DNA from: an uncultured Bacteroidaceae bacterium
GTDB lineage: Bacteria > Bacteroidota > Bacteroidia > Bacteroidales > Bacteroidaceae
Direction of reading: 5' to 3'
DNA: 64,000 bases
Assembly: GCA_944320965.1 (NCBI GenBank)
Contig: CALUJO010000007.1
Location: 1-64,000, forward strand
A program made the position numbers and the translations under genes. Under the pieces are notes generated by a model. The model was given only the letters and a program-made list of their open reading frames with translations, was not told where the DNA came from and made no database searches. Shown piece by piece: positions 53,792 through 63,649 of this stretch. Within the stretch, counting starts at the first letter, position 1, and each line of letters starts with the position of its first letter.

Positions 53792-54694
53792 TCAAAACAG
53801 TTTTGAAGGATATTCGCCAGCATCAACAAGAGCCTGAATCTTGTCAACAACCATCTGACGGTCGGCAGCATAAGTTACACCAAACCATTTTGATGTTGTG
53901 TCAAGCACCTTGACAGTTGCCACTTTTCTTGTAATCAAATCGTTAACAAGCAATGGGATAAAGAATTCAGCCTTCAGATTTGAAGCGTTTTCTTTAAGGA
54001 AGTTTACGAAATATTCTTCTGAATGCTTGAAATAGTCAGGAGTGAATCCCCACATATTCATTGAAACAGGAGTATTGTCTGGTATTGATACCATCTTGTC
54101 ATTTTCATCCTTGAACTGAACAACACCGTCAATACGTTCGATTGATGTACGTTCAACAACTGTTGTAAGATAACCTTCTTCATTAGTTTCACAAACACCT
54201 CTTGCAACGCTACCGCTTTCAGACAATGTGTTTCCAACACGGTATCCTACCATGCAATAATTGTTTTCTGTACCTTCCATTTCCATAAGGCGTTTAGCCA
54301 ACACGGCAAAACTGTCACGGCCATAGAAGTCATCGGCATTAATTACGGCAAACGGTTCGTTTATAACGTCCTTACCCATCAGAACGGCATGGTTAGTACC
54401 CCAAGGCTTTACACGACCTTCAGGACATTTGAAGCCTTCTGGCAATTTATCCAAAGACTGGAATACAAGTTCAACAGGAATAAGGTGTTCGTATTTTGAA
54501 AGAATCTTTTCTCTAAAATCCTGTTCAAAGTCTTTTCTGATAACGAAAACAACTTTACCAAATCCGCCACGGATAGCATCAAAGATAGAGTAATCCATAA
54601 TTGTTTCGCCGTTCGGTCCAAGACCGTCAAGCTGTTTCAAGCCACCGTAACGGCTTCCCATTCCGGCTGCCAATACAAAAAGAGTTGGTTTCAT
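53792..54694 (-). CDS. Sugar nucleotidyltransferase (UTP-glucose-1-phosphate uridylyltransferase-like)
   Basis: The 300-aa protein has the nucleotidyltransferase A fold. The N-terminal loop LAAGMGSRYGGLKQL (about 8-22) binds the nucleotide, PWGTNHAVLMGKD and NADDFYGRDSF follow (Asp pair binds Mg2+), and DTTSKWFGVTYAADR is near the end. This group is common in Bacteroidota and is annotated only as nucleotidyltransferase; GalU or a related hexose-1-phosphate transferase is the likely class. It is preceded by the TamA gene on the same strand and may have its own -7 box (54734-54741, TAGATTTG). Confidence 0.8.
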   Translation of the reverse strand: MKPTLFVLAAGMGSRYGGLKQLDGLGPNGETIMDYSIFDAIRGGFGKVVFVIRKDFEQDFREKILSKYEHLIPVELVFQSLDKLPEGFKCPEGRVKPWGTNHAVLMGKDVINEPFAVINADDFYGRDSFAVLAKRLMEMEGTENNYCMVGYRVGNTLSESGSVARGVCETNEEGYLTTVVERTSIERIDGVVQFKDENDKMVSIPDNTPVSMNMWGFTPDYFKHSEEYFVNFLKENASNLKAEFFIPLLVNDLITRKVATVKVLDTTSKWFGVTYAADRQMVVDKIQALVDAGEYPSKLF

Positions 54695-54785
54695 AATATT
54701 ATCTGTTTAATTTATAAATCTCTGATTTTCTTGCAAATCTAAGAATATTAATTCAAATAGAAGTAAAAATGTCAATAAAATCGCA

Positions 54786-57095
54786 TTAAAACGGATAACC
54801 GATGGCAAAATGAAATCCAAGTCCCTTACCGAATGTAGGAATATTGTAATATCCTTCTTTGCCGGTATCATATGGAGCATGAAGACCAATACCCATATCA
54901 AGGCGGAGAACAAGTATGTCCAAATCATAACGGACTCCGACTCCGGTTCCGAGCGCAATGTTCTCATGGAAATTCTTCAAGGTAAATTCCGCTCCCGGAC
55001 GCAGCTCGTCATAATCAAACAGCCACACATTACCGGCATCAAGGAACACAGCACCATAAAGTCCTCCCCATATATTGAAACGGTATTCAACATTTGCCTC
55101 TAGTTTGATGTCACCAGTCTGGTCAATATAAGAATATTTGTTGTCATCAGCAGGATGATAACATCCCGGACCTATAGAGCGTATGGTAAAGGCACGGATA
55201 CTGTTTGCACCGCCCACATAGAACTGCTCACTGTAAGGTACTACACTTGCATTTCCATATGCCTTTGCTACCCCTCCCATAATTCTTGTTGCAATAGAAT
55301 GCTTGCGGTTTATTTTATATGTATATCTCAGTTCACTACTGATTTTGGCAAACTGTGAGAACGGATTTCCCATAAGGTTCTTGTTCTTTTCCTTAAAACT
55401 CTTTCCCGCCATGGCATAGAAACATGACAGGATATTTCCGGATGAAGTTATTGAGTTCTGCCACCATACTATATGTTTCTTGCCCAATGCAGTGTTGTCA
55501 TAAGTATATGTATAGCTCATTGACGGAACAAACTGGTCTTTCAAACTCAGATACAAGGCTGGATTTGCGCTAGTAATTGAGTCAAAACGCTCGGTAGTGC
55601 TCTGAAGCAAATTGAAATCCAGTTTGAAAGGAGTTACACTATGCTGATGCAGAGGACTTGTACGGAACTTGTACTCCGCCCTTCCTCCAAGCGTAAGTAT
55701 CTTGAAGAATCCTGCACGGCTTGTCTGGTCGGCATAAAGACTGAATCTTGTCGAAGCAGGATAATTGAAATCCTGATGTACGAGTCCGGGGAACAACACA
55801 CGCGGGAAATCAAGTGAGGCTTCAATACCATACTGATAGGAGTTTATTGCCTGTTTCTTTTCACGCACATTTGTCTGCCACTCGTAAGAACCGTTCAACG
55901 CAACAGCAAGCTTCTCCCCTCCTCCGAATATGTTTTTCTTCGAAACGCTGAATGATGCTCCAGGACCTACGTAGTTGTTGCTTTTTGCCTTTACGTTAAA
56001 TTCAAGTTCACCGTCAAGAGGATAGTCGTATCCGGCAGTTATAACACGGTTAAGTACATTGCCGGTAGAATCCTCAGGTATATACTGGATATTGGTATAT
56101 CTGAAAATACCCAACCGCCCTATCGCATCCTGAGTCTTAGCCTGCAATGCCTGCGAATAGTAATCACCTTCATTGTCCTTTATCTTGCGGTATAATATTG
56201 AAGGACGCACACGCAGCTTTCCTTCATACCTTATCTTCATGTTCTTGTACATAATGGAATCGGTAGGGAGTTCATTGTCATAACCCATAAGGTTAACGGT
56301 TATGCCACCCACTTTCCATCTTCTTTTTATAAGATCATTCAGCCCCGGCTTTGGCAATACATTTATGGCTACATTACCAGGACTCATTATCGTATCCGCC
56401 TGAAAGTTAATATAACTCGGAACAAAATAGAAATAACCTTGGCTTCGGAATATTGAACTAAGCCTCTGTCTTTCATTTTCAAGTTCTATTACACTGAACG
56501 GCACACCGGGCTTCAGTTTGCTTTCGTTCATTGTTTCGGTAATTATGCTGTCGGCAAAAGCGTTGAAATGGTCGTACATTACAGTATCAATCCTGTAGCC
56601 ATGTCCCATATTCACGGTATAGCTTACCTTGCTTTTCCTTTCATTCTTGCGTGAAGGGATAATATCATACGAAACATTTCCGTTGAAATAGCCGTAATCA
56701 TGCAAAAGATTGGTTGCTGCTTTCGAACGAATCTCGGGATTTACTGCCGAGATAAGTACAGGCGGAGTGGCAAATTTGTCGAACACCCATTTGCCGAACT
56801 TCTTTTCAGTGCCGTAAAACTTGTTGTAAAGGACAAGGCGTAACGGCGGCCACGGATAGGTCCATGAAGAAGAACCAAGTATTGAACCGTTAGGTTTATA
56901 GCTTAAAGCGGCATTGACTTCCGACAGAGCATTGTCGGCACCTTCGGAGCCGTCATTGTCCATTACCTTTATCTTCTTTATTCCTGTGTAAAGCACCTCT
57001 CCTTCGGGCAGATTGCTTGTCGTTGAGCATCCCTGTATCAAAAGGATAAGACACAGTGTCAGCAAAGCATATATTTTTCTATTTCTTCTTGTCAT
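54786..57095 (-). CDS. BamA/TamA family outer-membrane protein (lipidated, TamL-like)
   Basis: The 769-aa protein has a lipoprotein signal (LIQGC-S, Cys23), unlike proteobacterial TamA. POTRA-like domains follow (about 35-410) and then a C-terminal 16-strand Omp85 barrel (about 420-769) with the lid-lock motif region GGANSIRAFTIRSIGPG and VGVRYDLDILVLRLDMGIGLH, ending GFHFAIGYPF. The lipidated form paired with tamB is described in Bacteroidota as TamL. It probably helps insert outer-membrane or surface proteins or move lipids. It overlaps tamB by 17 nt and is translated with it. Confidence 0.88.
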   Translation of the reverse strand: MTRRNRKIYALLTLCLILLIQGCSTTSNLPEGEVLYTGIKKIKVMDNDGSEGADNALSEVNAALSYKPNGSILGSSSWTYPWPPLRLVLYNKFYGTEKKFGKWVFDKFATPPVLISAVNPEIRSKAATNLLHDYGYFNGNVSYDIIPSRKNERKSKVSYTVNMGHGYRIDTVMYDHFNAFADSIITETMNESKLKPGVPFSVIELENERQRLSSIFRSQGYFYFVPSYINFQADTIMSPGNVAINVLPKPGLNDLIKRRWKVGGITVNLMGYDNELPTDSIMYKNMKIRYEGKLRVRPSILYRKIKDNEGDYYSQALQAKTQDAIGRLGIFRYTNIQYIPEDSTGNVLNRVITAGYDYPLDGELEFNVKAKSNNYVGPGASFSVSKKNIFGGGEKLAVALNGSYEWQTNVREKKQAINSYQYGIEASLDFPRVLFPGLVHQDFNYPASTRFSLYADQTSRAGFFKILTLGGRAEYKFRTSPLHQHSVTPFKLDFNLLQSTTERFDSITSANPALYLSLKDQFVPSMSYTYTYDNTALGKKHIVWWQNSITSSGNILSCFYAMAGKSFKEKNKNLMGNPFSQFAKISSELRYTYKINRKHSIATRIMGGVAKAYGNASVVPYSEQFYVGGANSIRAFTIRSIGPGCYHPADDNKYSYIDQTGDIKLEANVEYRFNIWGGLYGAVFLDAGNVWLFDYDELRPGAEFTLKNFHENIALGTGVGVRYDLDILVLRLDMGIGLHAPYDTGKEGYYNIPTFGKGLGFHFAIGYPF

Positions 57096-60000
57096 CTTCG
57101 GCTACAGTTTTATTCTTGTTACGTTTAAAGACAAACAGTTCGGAAAGTTTCATCATTTTCTTTCTTAGCACAATACCGATACCAGTTTCTGTTATTTCAC
57201 CTTCAAGAATACTTTCATAATTCTTGTTATGGAACAGTTTCACATATCTTGTACCTGAATTGTCAAGTCTGTAATCAACCGAAATGTTGTCAATAAATGA
57301 TTCCTTGTTTGATTCGGCAGCATTGCTTCCTGTAGAAATCTTACCTCCGAGTGAGATACTGAACCTGTCATTCCAGAATCTCTTGGAAATCTTGTAGGAA
57401 ATGTCCATGTTTTCAAATCCTTCATCGCCGTTTGGATTTTCCATTCCCAGACTCAAATCAACAGCCTGCACTTTTCCTGCCACACTTGATATCTCGCGTT
57501 GCATAAGACTGTTCAAGGCATTGTTTACATTGAAGTTGGCTCCGTTTCCGAGATAAGAATTGAATGCCATCATGAAAAGAGCATTCTTGACTCTTTCATC
57601 CTCACCCATTGCCGTAAGCTCATTCTGGACTTCAGCATCTTCAGGGGCATCTATACCGAAAGAAAGCCCGAGATCTTCAAGTGTATTGGAAATATTTACA
57701 CTTACATCAAAGTTGGTTTTACGCGAACCCTCGCCGTCACTGTTCGGGACATCAGTCCTTACTCTCTTGACCGCTGTCAGGTTCATGCTCGGATTCATAG
57801 GATTTCCCGTCCATTGGATAAATCCTCCTTCCTTGACAGAGAAATCTGCAATTGTTACCATAGGCAACGAATAACTGATCTTTCCGCCGGAGAATGTATA
57901 TCTTCCGGTAAGCGACAAATCTCCTTGTGGAGAATATCCCATAGACAAGTCACCGCCTCCGGCAACTTCAACCTTATTGTCGCCCGATTCGCTCAGGTAG
58001 ATATTGACTTTCGCCGTAGGGTCAACCGAAGCATTAAGCAATACATCCATTCCGGTAATGACAACCTGCTCAACTTCCTTCTTCTTTGTTGACGCGGTAT
58101 CATTAAGGTTCACAAACGTTACTGTCTCTCCAAGTCTGTCCTGCACCGTAAGTGATGACTCTTTCAATATATAGGAAAGATTGGTATTTCCCAACAGCCT
58201 GACATCGCCTCTTACCTTCAAACCGGAAACAGGACCGTTAACCATGACATTAGCATCAATATATGCCTTGCCGTAAACAAGTGATTTCTTACTCTTCTTT
58301 GCATTAAGCAGCTCATAGTTTGAGGTGTTGAAACGCATGTTCATCTTCATATTCGAGAAATCGGAGAAATCAACCGTTCCATCTATATCGAAAGGATTGT
58401 CAGTTCTCGTAAACAATGAGAATCTGTTAAACTTGAGTTTACTGTCGGTTATTGTAAGTGGTGTATTGTCAAATCTGAACTTTGCACCTGCCATCGGTAT
58501 GAACAGAGACGTTTCATTAAATGTCATCTCACCGTTAAATACAGGTTTTGCAAATGAACCTGTCATCTTGAATGTTCCGTTTGCGGTGCCTTCAAGATTA
58601 ATCATATTATCAGGAACAAATGAGTTTGCAAGAGAAAGTGGAAACTCTGTCAGGTCCATATTGTAAATGAACTCCCTGTTTTCACCGGGACGGAATTTTC
58701 CACGGACAACGGCCGCATCGTTGTCATTGACAACAAACTTAGCCATTACCATCTGCGTTTCATCTTCAAGAGGAAGATAATTTAGAACCAAAGACAAATC
58801 TGCAACAGGTTTCTTCTCATAAACAAACTTGTCAACATCTATGTTTGAAGATAATGAGAATGTCCTTTTAAGTTTAGTATATGAAAGAGAGGCAGAAAGA
58901 ACACCTTCAATATCAGGGATAAGACTAGGGACCAAAGACCTTATCTCTGCCAAACCGATACCTGAAAGGGAAGCCGTCAGTTTCTTATTGCCGCGCTTGT
59001 TATATGATGAGACAAACGAAAGACCTGTTCCGTTTTCATCCATGAATTTAAGGTCGGCATCAATGTCCATACTGTCCCTAAGCATTACATAATTATTGTC
59101 ATTCAAACTGAACCTGCGGAACAGGAATGACGGATATTCCGGAAAAAACGACAACTTTATGCCTTCATTCAAGAAATCTGAACGGCAACCAAGATACAGT
59201 CCTTTCTCGCCCTGAGGGTTGAACATATCCAAAAGTATGCTTGCATACTGTCCGGTAATCTCTCCGCTTACAATGGTATTTGAAATATATTCGTTCAGTT
59301 TGCTGTTGTTTACGGCAATCATTTTATATCTTATACCCGTAGTATCCTGAACAAGCCATAAATAAGCAGAATCAAGCTGTATGGAATCTACCTTGATATC
59401 CTTCAAAAGGAAATCACCCGCAACTCCGGTATTGGGATTACAGCTCAGCCTCAACCTTGTATTGTCAATATTGACATTCATCATTTTCAGATAGTTTGAA
59501 AATGGATTATCATTCTTTGCAGTAAGTTCAAAATAAAGATCAGGAAGATAATTCTTCAACTCATAGTAGTCCAAGCTATGCTCGACAAGCTGTTGGCTCA
59601 GTCTGTCCGAGAATTCCCCAAGTACTTCAACAAGTTCCGTTGCCCCTCTGTCGCCGTTTACCGTCATAAACATATCACCTGCATTGACAGAGAATTCGGA
59701 TGTACCTACATTTGTATAGGCATCAAATGTTATATCCTTTGGAGTTACAGTCTTTCCGTCCATCTTTAGAGCCACATCTCCTATACGGCCTATGACTGTA
59801 CCCATTTTCTTCATATCCGTAGTAAAGTCTACATCAAAGTTGACAGCCATATTGAAAGGATAAGATGTTCCGGCAAGTTTCTGCAATGCTATATCTTTTA
59901 TGTTGGCAGTCAGCTTTAAAGAGCTTTCATGTTTGCCGGTATTCAAACCAAGAGCAATGACAGACTTAAGCCAGTCATTCTTGGTTCTGATTTTAATATT

Positions 60001-61665
60001 TCCGTTATTTTCCGAAAAGTTTCCGTTAATGTTTGTTCCGGACAAATCATAATCGGCATAAGCAAGCTGCTCAATGTTACCTTTAATTATCGCATTTGTC
60101 TTTTTATTATACAAATCAAATCCCTTGCCTTTTACATTCAAAGACATTGTTATCGGCGAAAGACTGTCAATGGCATAGAAATGCGAAACATCCATAGAAC
60201 TGATGTCAATACCGATTTTATAGCTATCATCCGCTATTCCATACTTTGCCAATACTGACAATGAAGAATTGCTTTCTTTCAAATCAAGAAAAGCGTCACA
60301 TACATTGTTCTTGTACTTTACTTCTGATTGCAATTTCATACCCGAAGGTATCCTTACTCCGGCTTCAGTAAGATTGAAAACCTTTTCAGCAAATCCAAGG
60401 TTTCCTGTATGCATCTCCATACCAATCTGAGCCGAGCGTGAAAGACTGTCAAGAATATTATTGAAACTTCCGTTGGCATTGAAGTCAATAATCTTGTCCC
60501 ACTTCAAAGAGAGTTCCGAAAGTTCCATATTGTCAAGAGTACCCCCCAGCCCCATTTTCACCAATATCGGCTTACGTGGAATGTCCTTATGCAGCTTCCC
60601 TATAAAATATTCGGCATCACCGGGAGCAACTTTCAAGTCAGCATCAAGCCTTAACTTTCCGTATGGAACAGAGTCAAGAAGAGTCCATCCCGCTTCCCCT
60701 TCAATCAGGAAACTGGATTCACGCGTACCAAGTACAATATTACTTGCATATATATTCTCATTGTCAGCATGGAAATTTCCGGTTCCCGATACTATTTCAA
60801 AACCGGACTTCTCTTTAAGCGCAAGATTTCCGAGGATAGCATTCAGCTGACGGTAACCATATCTTACCGAATCCAGTCTGATTTCAATTTCCGAGAACAT
60901 CATATCCGACGGATTGAATACCACAGACGAAGTATCACTTGCAGTTGCAAGACCAAAACTTGCACCATTCAACTCAAAATGTTCAAGTTCATACTTTTCA
61001 TTGCCCAAATCAATATCACCGTTTCTTATGACAGCTTTCTCCAAATAGGTCCGCATGTCCAGAGTGTCAAGCGGCATTTTCATGCTGAAGCCAACATTGC
61101 CCACATCCACTTTTTTTATCTTTATCTTCCAGTTTACCGGAGTGGAAGAAGTATCCGAAGCAGAAGTATCAGCAAGGCACAAAGCTACTGACGAATTTTC
61201 AAGAACGACATCATCAAGTATGACCTCTTCTTTCTTGAGATCAACTCCATGCGACTGCAGATAGAAATTACCAACATTACCGGATATTCCTAGTCCGGGT
61301 ATCATATCTTTTGTATTAACAACAGCATCAACCAGTTGAATGCCGTCAACTTCTATCTGTCCCTTCAGAATAGGCATAAACTGTATATCTACAACAAATT
61401 TGTTAACATCAAGCAATATCTCTCCTTCCGACGAAGCCTTGACATTATCAATTACAAGAGAAAGCGGAAAAGAAAGCCTAATTCTTTCAACCGACACATC
61501 AAGTCCCGTTGTTTCATTCAGGTAAGAAACAGTTTTATCCTTCACAAAATTCTGTATCTGAGGGATATACAAAAGAATCAATAATATAAGAAACAGGGCG
61601 ATTGGAAACAGTAATATTCCAACAGTCCACTTAATCCATCTCTTCATACTGCTAATTGTCTTCAT
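57079..61665 (-). CDS. TamB-like translocation and assembly module protein
   Basis: From MKTISSMKRW the product is about 1528 aa. One N-terminal transmembrane helix (about 10-35, WTVGILLFPIALFLILLILL) anchors it in the inner membrane. A very long beta-helical AsmA/TamB-type region fills the periplasm, with repeated DLxLDxxG-like strands, and the C-terminal DUF490 domain (about 1140-1470) carries GxxxxxxSGxLxL... motifs such as GDLSLTGRYTFSGGKISY and FIQWTGNPMNPSMNLTAVKRVRT. TamB bridges the two membranes and is implicated in phospholipid transport and barrel assembly. The start could also be 61683. It heads the operon with the TamA/TamL gene. Confidence 0.87.
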   Translation of the reverse strand: MKTISSMKRWIKWTVGILLFPIALFLILLILLYIPQIQNFVKDKTVSYLNETTGLDVSVERIRLSFPLSLVIDNVKASSEGEILLDVNKFVVDIQFMPILKGQIEVDGIQLVDAVVNTKDMIPGLGISGNVGNFYLQSHGVDLKKEEVILDDVVLENSSVALCLADTSASDTSSTPVNWKIKIKKVDVGNVGFSMKMPLDTLDMRTYLEKAVIRNGDIDLGNEKYELEHFELNGASFGLATASDTSSVVFNPSDMMFSEIEIRLDSVRYGYRQLNAILGNLALKEKSGFEIVSGTGNFHADNENIYASNIVLGTRESSFLIEGEAGWTLLDSVPYGKLRLDADLKVAPGDAEYFIGKLHKDIPRKPILVKMGLGGTLDNMELSELSLKWDKIIDFNANGSFNNILDSLSRSAQIGMEMHTGNLGFAEKVFNLTEAGVRIPSGMKLQSEVKYKNNVCDAFLDLKESNSSLSVLAKYGIADDSYKIGIDISSMDVSHFYAIDSLSPITMSLNVKGKGFDLYNKKTNAIIKGNIEQLAYADYDLSGTNINGNFSENNGNIKIRTKNDWLKSVIALGLNTGKHESSLKLTANIKDIALQKLAGTSYPFNMAVNFDVDFTTDMKKMGTVIGRIGDVALKMDGKTVTPKDITFDAYTNVGTSEFSVNAGDMFMTVNGDRGATELVEVLGEFSDRLSQQLVEHSLDYYELKNYLPDLYFELTAKNDNPFSNYLKMMNVNIDNTRLRLSCNPNTGVAGDFLLKDIKVDSIQLDSAYLWLVQDTTGIRYKMIAVNNSKLNEYISNTIVSGEITGQYASILLDMFNPQGEKGLYLGCRSDFLNEGIKLSFFPEYPSFLFRRFSLNDNNYVMLRDSMDIDADLKFMDENGTGLSFVSSYNKRGNKKLTASLSGIGLAEIRSLVPSLIPDIEGVLSASLSYTKLKRTFSLSSNIDVDKFVYEKKPVADLSLVLNYLPLEDETQMVMAKFVVNDNDAAVVRGKFRPGENREFIYNMDLTEFPLSLANSFVPDNMINLEGTANGTFKMTGSFAKPVFNGEMTFNETSLFIPMAGAKFRFDNTPLTITDSKLKFNRFSLFTRTDNPFDIDGTVDFSDFSNMKMNMRFNTSNYELLNAKKSKKSLVYGKAYIDANVMVNGPVSGLKVRGDVRLLGNTNLSYILKESSLTVQDRLGETVTFVNLNDTASTKKKEVEQVVITGMDVLLNASVDPTAKVNIYLSESGDNKVEVAGGGDLSMGYSPQGDLSLTGRYTFSGGKISYSLPMVTIADFSVKEGGFIQWTGNPMNPSMNLTAVKRVRTDVPNSDGEGSRKTNFDVSVNISNTLEDLGLSFGIDAPEDAEVQNELTAMGEDERVKNALFMMAFNSYLGNGANFNVNNALNSLMQREISSVAGKVQAVDLSLGMENPNGDEGFENMDISYKISKRFWNDRFSISLGGKISTGSNAAESNKESFIDNISVDYRLDNSGTRYVKLFHNKNYESILEGEITETGIGIVLRKKMMKLSELFVFKRNKNKTVAEDDKKK

Positions 61666-61888
61666 TACTATGCAAAATAACAATATTTTATTGAATATGT
61701 TTTTTGAAAACCAATATAAAAATGTGCCATATCCAAGTTTGTGAACAAAAAGGCATACTATGGGAACTGTACATCAAATAATGCAACATGCATAAAACAT
61801 TTATTAAGGAAAATGTAAAACACACTTCATAAAAATAACAAAATATGCAGACATATGCAGCCTGACATCATAAAATAAACATATTGGG

Positions 61889-61919
61889 TTTGTTATAGCC
61901 CCAAATAACATTATATTTG
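61889..61919 (+). promoter_or_regulatory. Promoter of the C1B peptidase gene
   Basis: TTTG (61889-61892), exactly 19 bp, TATATTTG (61912-61919). It puts the mRNA start after the first ATG of the long frame and supports the start at 61950. Confidence 0.75.
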
Positions 61920-61949
61920 CGCATAGAAAAATTTAACACTATTATAATT

Positions 61950-63170
61950 ATGTATTTAAGAAAAGGATTTTTATTTGCCACATTAGGTTTGTTCAGCCTT
62001 AGTTTGGCTGCACAGGAAAAAGCAGAACAGCCTAAAGAAGAAGGATTTGTTTTCACAACAGTTAAGGAAAACCCTATCACTCCTGTAAAAGATCAGAACA
62101 GGGCAGGAACATGCTGGTCTTACTCTGCACTTGGATTTATCGAATCAGAATTGCTTCGTATGGGCAAAGGCGAATATGATTTGTCAGAAATGTATATCGT
62201 TTACAACACATACCTTGACCGTGCAACAACCGTTATACGTACTCACGGTGACGTTTCTTTCTCAGAAGGAGGTTCTTTCTATGACGTAATATACGGTATG
62301 CAGCGTTTCGGACTTGTTCCGGAAGAATTCATGAGACCTGGAGTTATGTACGGCGATACACTTTCAAACCACTCTGAACTTTCACTGGTTACAGGAGCAT
62401 ACGTAAATGCAATTGCCGATAGCAAACTTAACTCTTTGCAGATGGCAACAGACAATACTCCGGTATGGAGAAAAGGTCTTGAAGGAATCTACGACGCATA
62501 TCTTGGCAAGCGCCCTGAAACATTCGAATACAAAGGAAAGACATACACTCCGCAGTCATTCTATGAATCAACAGGATTGAATGCTTCTGACTATGTATCA
62601 CTTACTTCTTACACACACCACCCATTCTATACTCCATTTGTTCTTGAAATACAGGATAACTGGCGTTGGGGACAGTCTTACAATCTTCCTATCGACGAAC
62701 TTATGGAAGTGTTTGACAATGCAATAAACAAAGGTTATACAATTGCATGGGGTTCTGACGTAAGTGAAACAGGATTTACACGCGATGGAGTTGCTGTTGT
62801 TCCAGATTCAGAAAAAGCTGCAGAAATGACTGGTTCAGATATGGCACGCTGGTTGGGACTAAGCCCGAAAGACAAATACAAAGAGCTTACTTCAAAACCA
62901 ATGCCTGAAAAGGAAATCACTCAGGAAATGCGTCAAATTGCATATGATAACTGGGAAACAACTGATGACCACGGTATGCAGATTTACGGTATAGCAAAAG
63001 ACCAGACTGGCAAAGAATACTATATGGTCAAGAACTCTTGGGGAAAAGCCGGCAAGTACAACGGAACATGGTATGCTTCAAAAGCATTTGTTAAATACAA
63101 AACAATGAACATCGTTGTTCACAAAGATGCTCTTCCTAAGCATATTGCAAAGAAACTTGGCATCAAGTAA
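61950..63170 (+). CDS. Secreted C1B family cysteine peptidase (bleomycin hydrolase/PepC-like)
   Basis: From MYLRKGFLF the product is 406 aa with a signal peptide (cleavage near LAAQ). It has the C1 triad: Gln in PVKDQNRAG, Cys55 in GTCWSYS, His (about 342) in TTDDHGMQIYG and Asn (about 363) in MVKNSWGK. This is the bleomycin hydrolase/aminopeptidase C family, usually cytoplasmic; the export signal points to periplasmic peptide breakdown. The upstream frame from 61917 is rejected because the promoter lies at 61889-61919. It is monocistronic. Confidence 0.9.
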   Translation: MYLRKGFLFATLGLFSLSLAAQEKAEQPKEEGFVFTTVKENPITPVKDQNRAGTCWSYSALGFIESELLRMGKGEYDLSEMYIVYNTYLDRATTVIRTHGDVSFSEGGSFYDVIYGMQRFGLVPEEFMRPGVMYGDTLSNHSELSLVTGAYVNAIADSKLNSLQMATDNTPVWRKGLEGIYDAYLGKRPETFEYKGKTYTPQSFYESTGLNASDYVSLTSYTHHPFYTPFVLEIQDNWRWGQSYNLPIDELMEVFDNAINKGYTIAWGSDVSETGFTRDGVAVVPDSEKAAEMTGSDMARWLGLSPKDKYKELTSKPMPEKEITQEMRQIAYDNWETTDDHGMQIYGIAKDQTGKEYYMVKNSWGKAGKYNGTWYASKAFVKYKTMNIVVHKDALPKHIAKKLGIK

Positions 63171-63203
63171 GAAATAGCCTGAAACAAAATCATATAACAG
63201 CAA

Positions 63204-63236
63204 AAAGACATGGGATTATTTCCCATGTCTTTTTTA
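63204..63236 (+). terminator. Terminator of the C1B peptidase gene
   Basis: AAAGACATGGGA (63204-63215) pairs with TCCCATGTCTTT (63221-63232) and a T-run follows. Confidence 0.9.
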
Positions 63237-63263
63237 TTGCCATCACTGAAACCAAAAGGACAA

Positions 63264-63335
63264 TAAAAAAAGGTTAGTAAACTCTATCACAGAGGTCACT
63301 AACCCAAGAAACATGAATGAATGATAATTTATTTG
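63264..63335 (-). ncRNA. Candidate small RNA of about 72 nt, minus strand
   Basis: On the minus strand the -7 box TATCTTTG (63339-63346) is followed by about 30 A/T-rich nt, then the hairpin GGTTAGT (63298-63304) / ACTAACC (63272-63278) with an inner CTCT/AGAG stem, and a 7-nt T-run (63265-63271). No protein-coding gene lies upstream on that strand for at least 650 nt, so the terminator needs another explanation. The -33 element is weak (CAAA complement at the wrong distance). Confidence 0.5.
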
Positions 63336-63338
63336 TCA

Positions 63339-63346
63339 CAAAGATA
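63339..63346 (-). promoter_or_regulatory. -7 box of the minus-strand small RNA candidate
   Basis: TATCTTTG on the minus strand about 35 nt before the hairpin. Confidence 0.45.
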
Positions 63347-63649
63347 TTATTTTATAATATCAAATATCATCACTTTTTTGATGAATTTCAAACAATAAAA
63401 ATAGCTCTTCTATTATTTTTTTTACATATGTTATGAAAAATCGAAATCATACATTATAAATTGTTACAAACACATTCCCGCTCAAGAAAAATTCACATTA
63501 ATTAATTTTAATAACAAATATTTATTCATATATTTGTCAAAAGCTTTAAGGTTAGTTTTTTTAAACATTGTTATATCGGGAAAGGGAGGATATTTCATTG
63601 TATTTAAACTGCTAAAATCGGAAATATTACAATTGTTAACAAAGATGTT
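63347..63649. other. AT-rich spacer upstream of the XRE gene
   Basis: Several short frames occur here but none has a family signature, and the DNA is strongly AT-rich. I see no promoter match to TAnnTTTG for the XRE gene. Confidence 0.5.
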
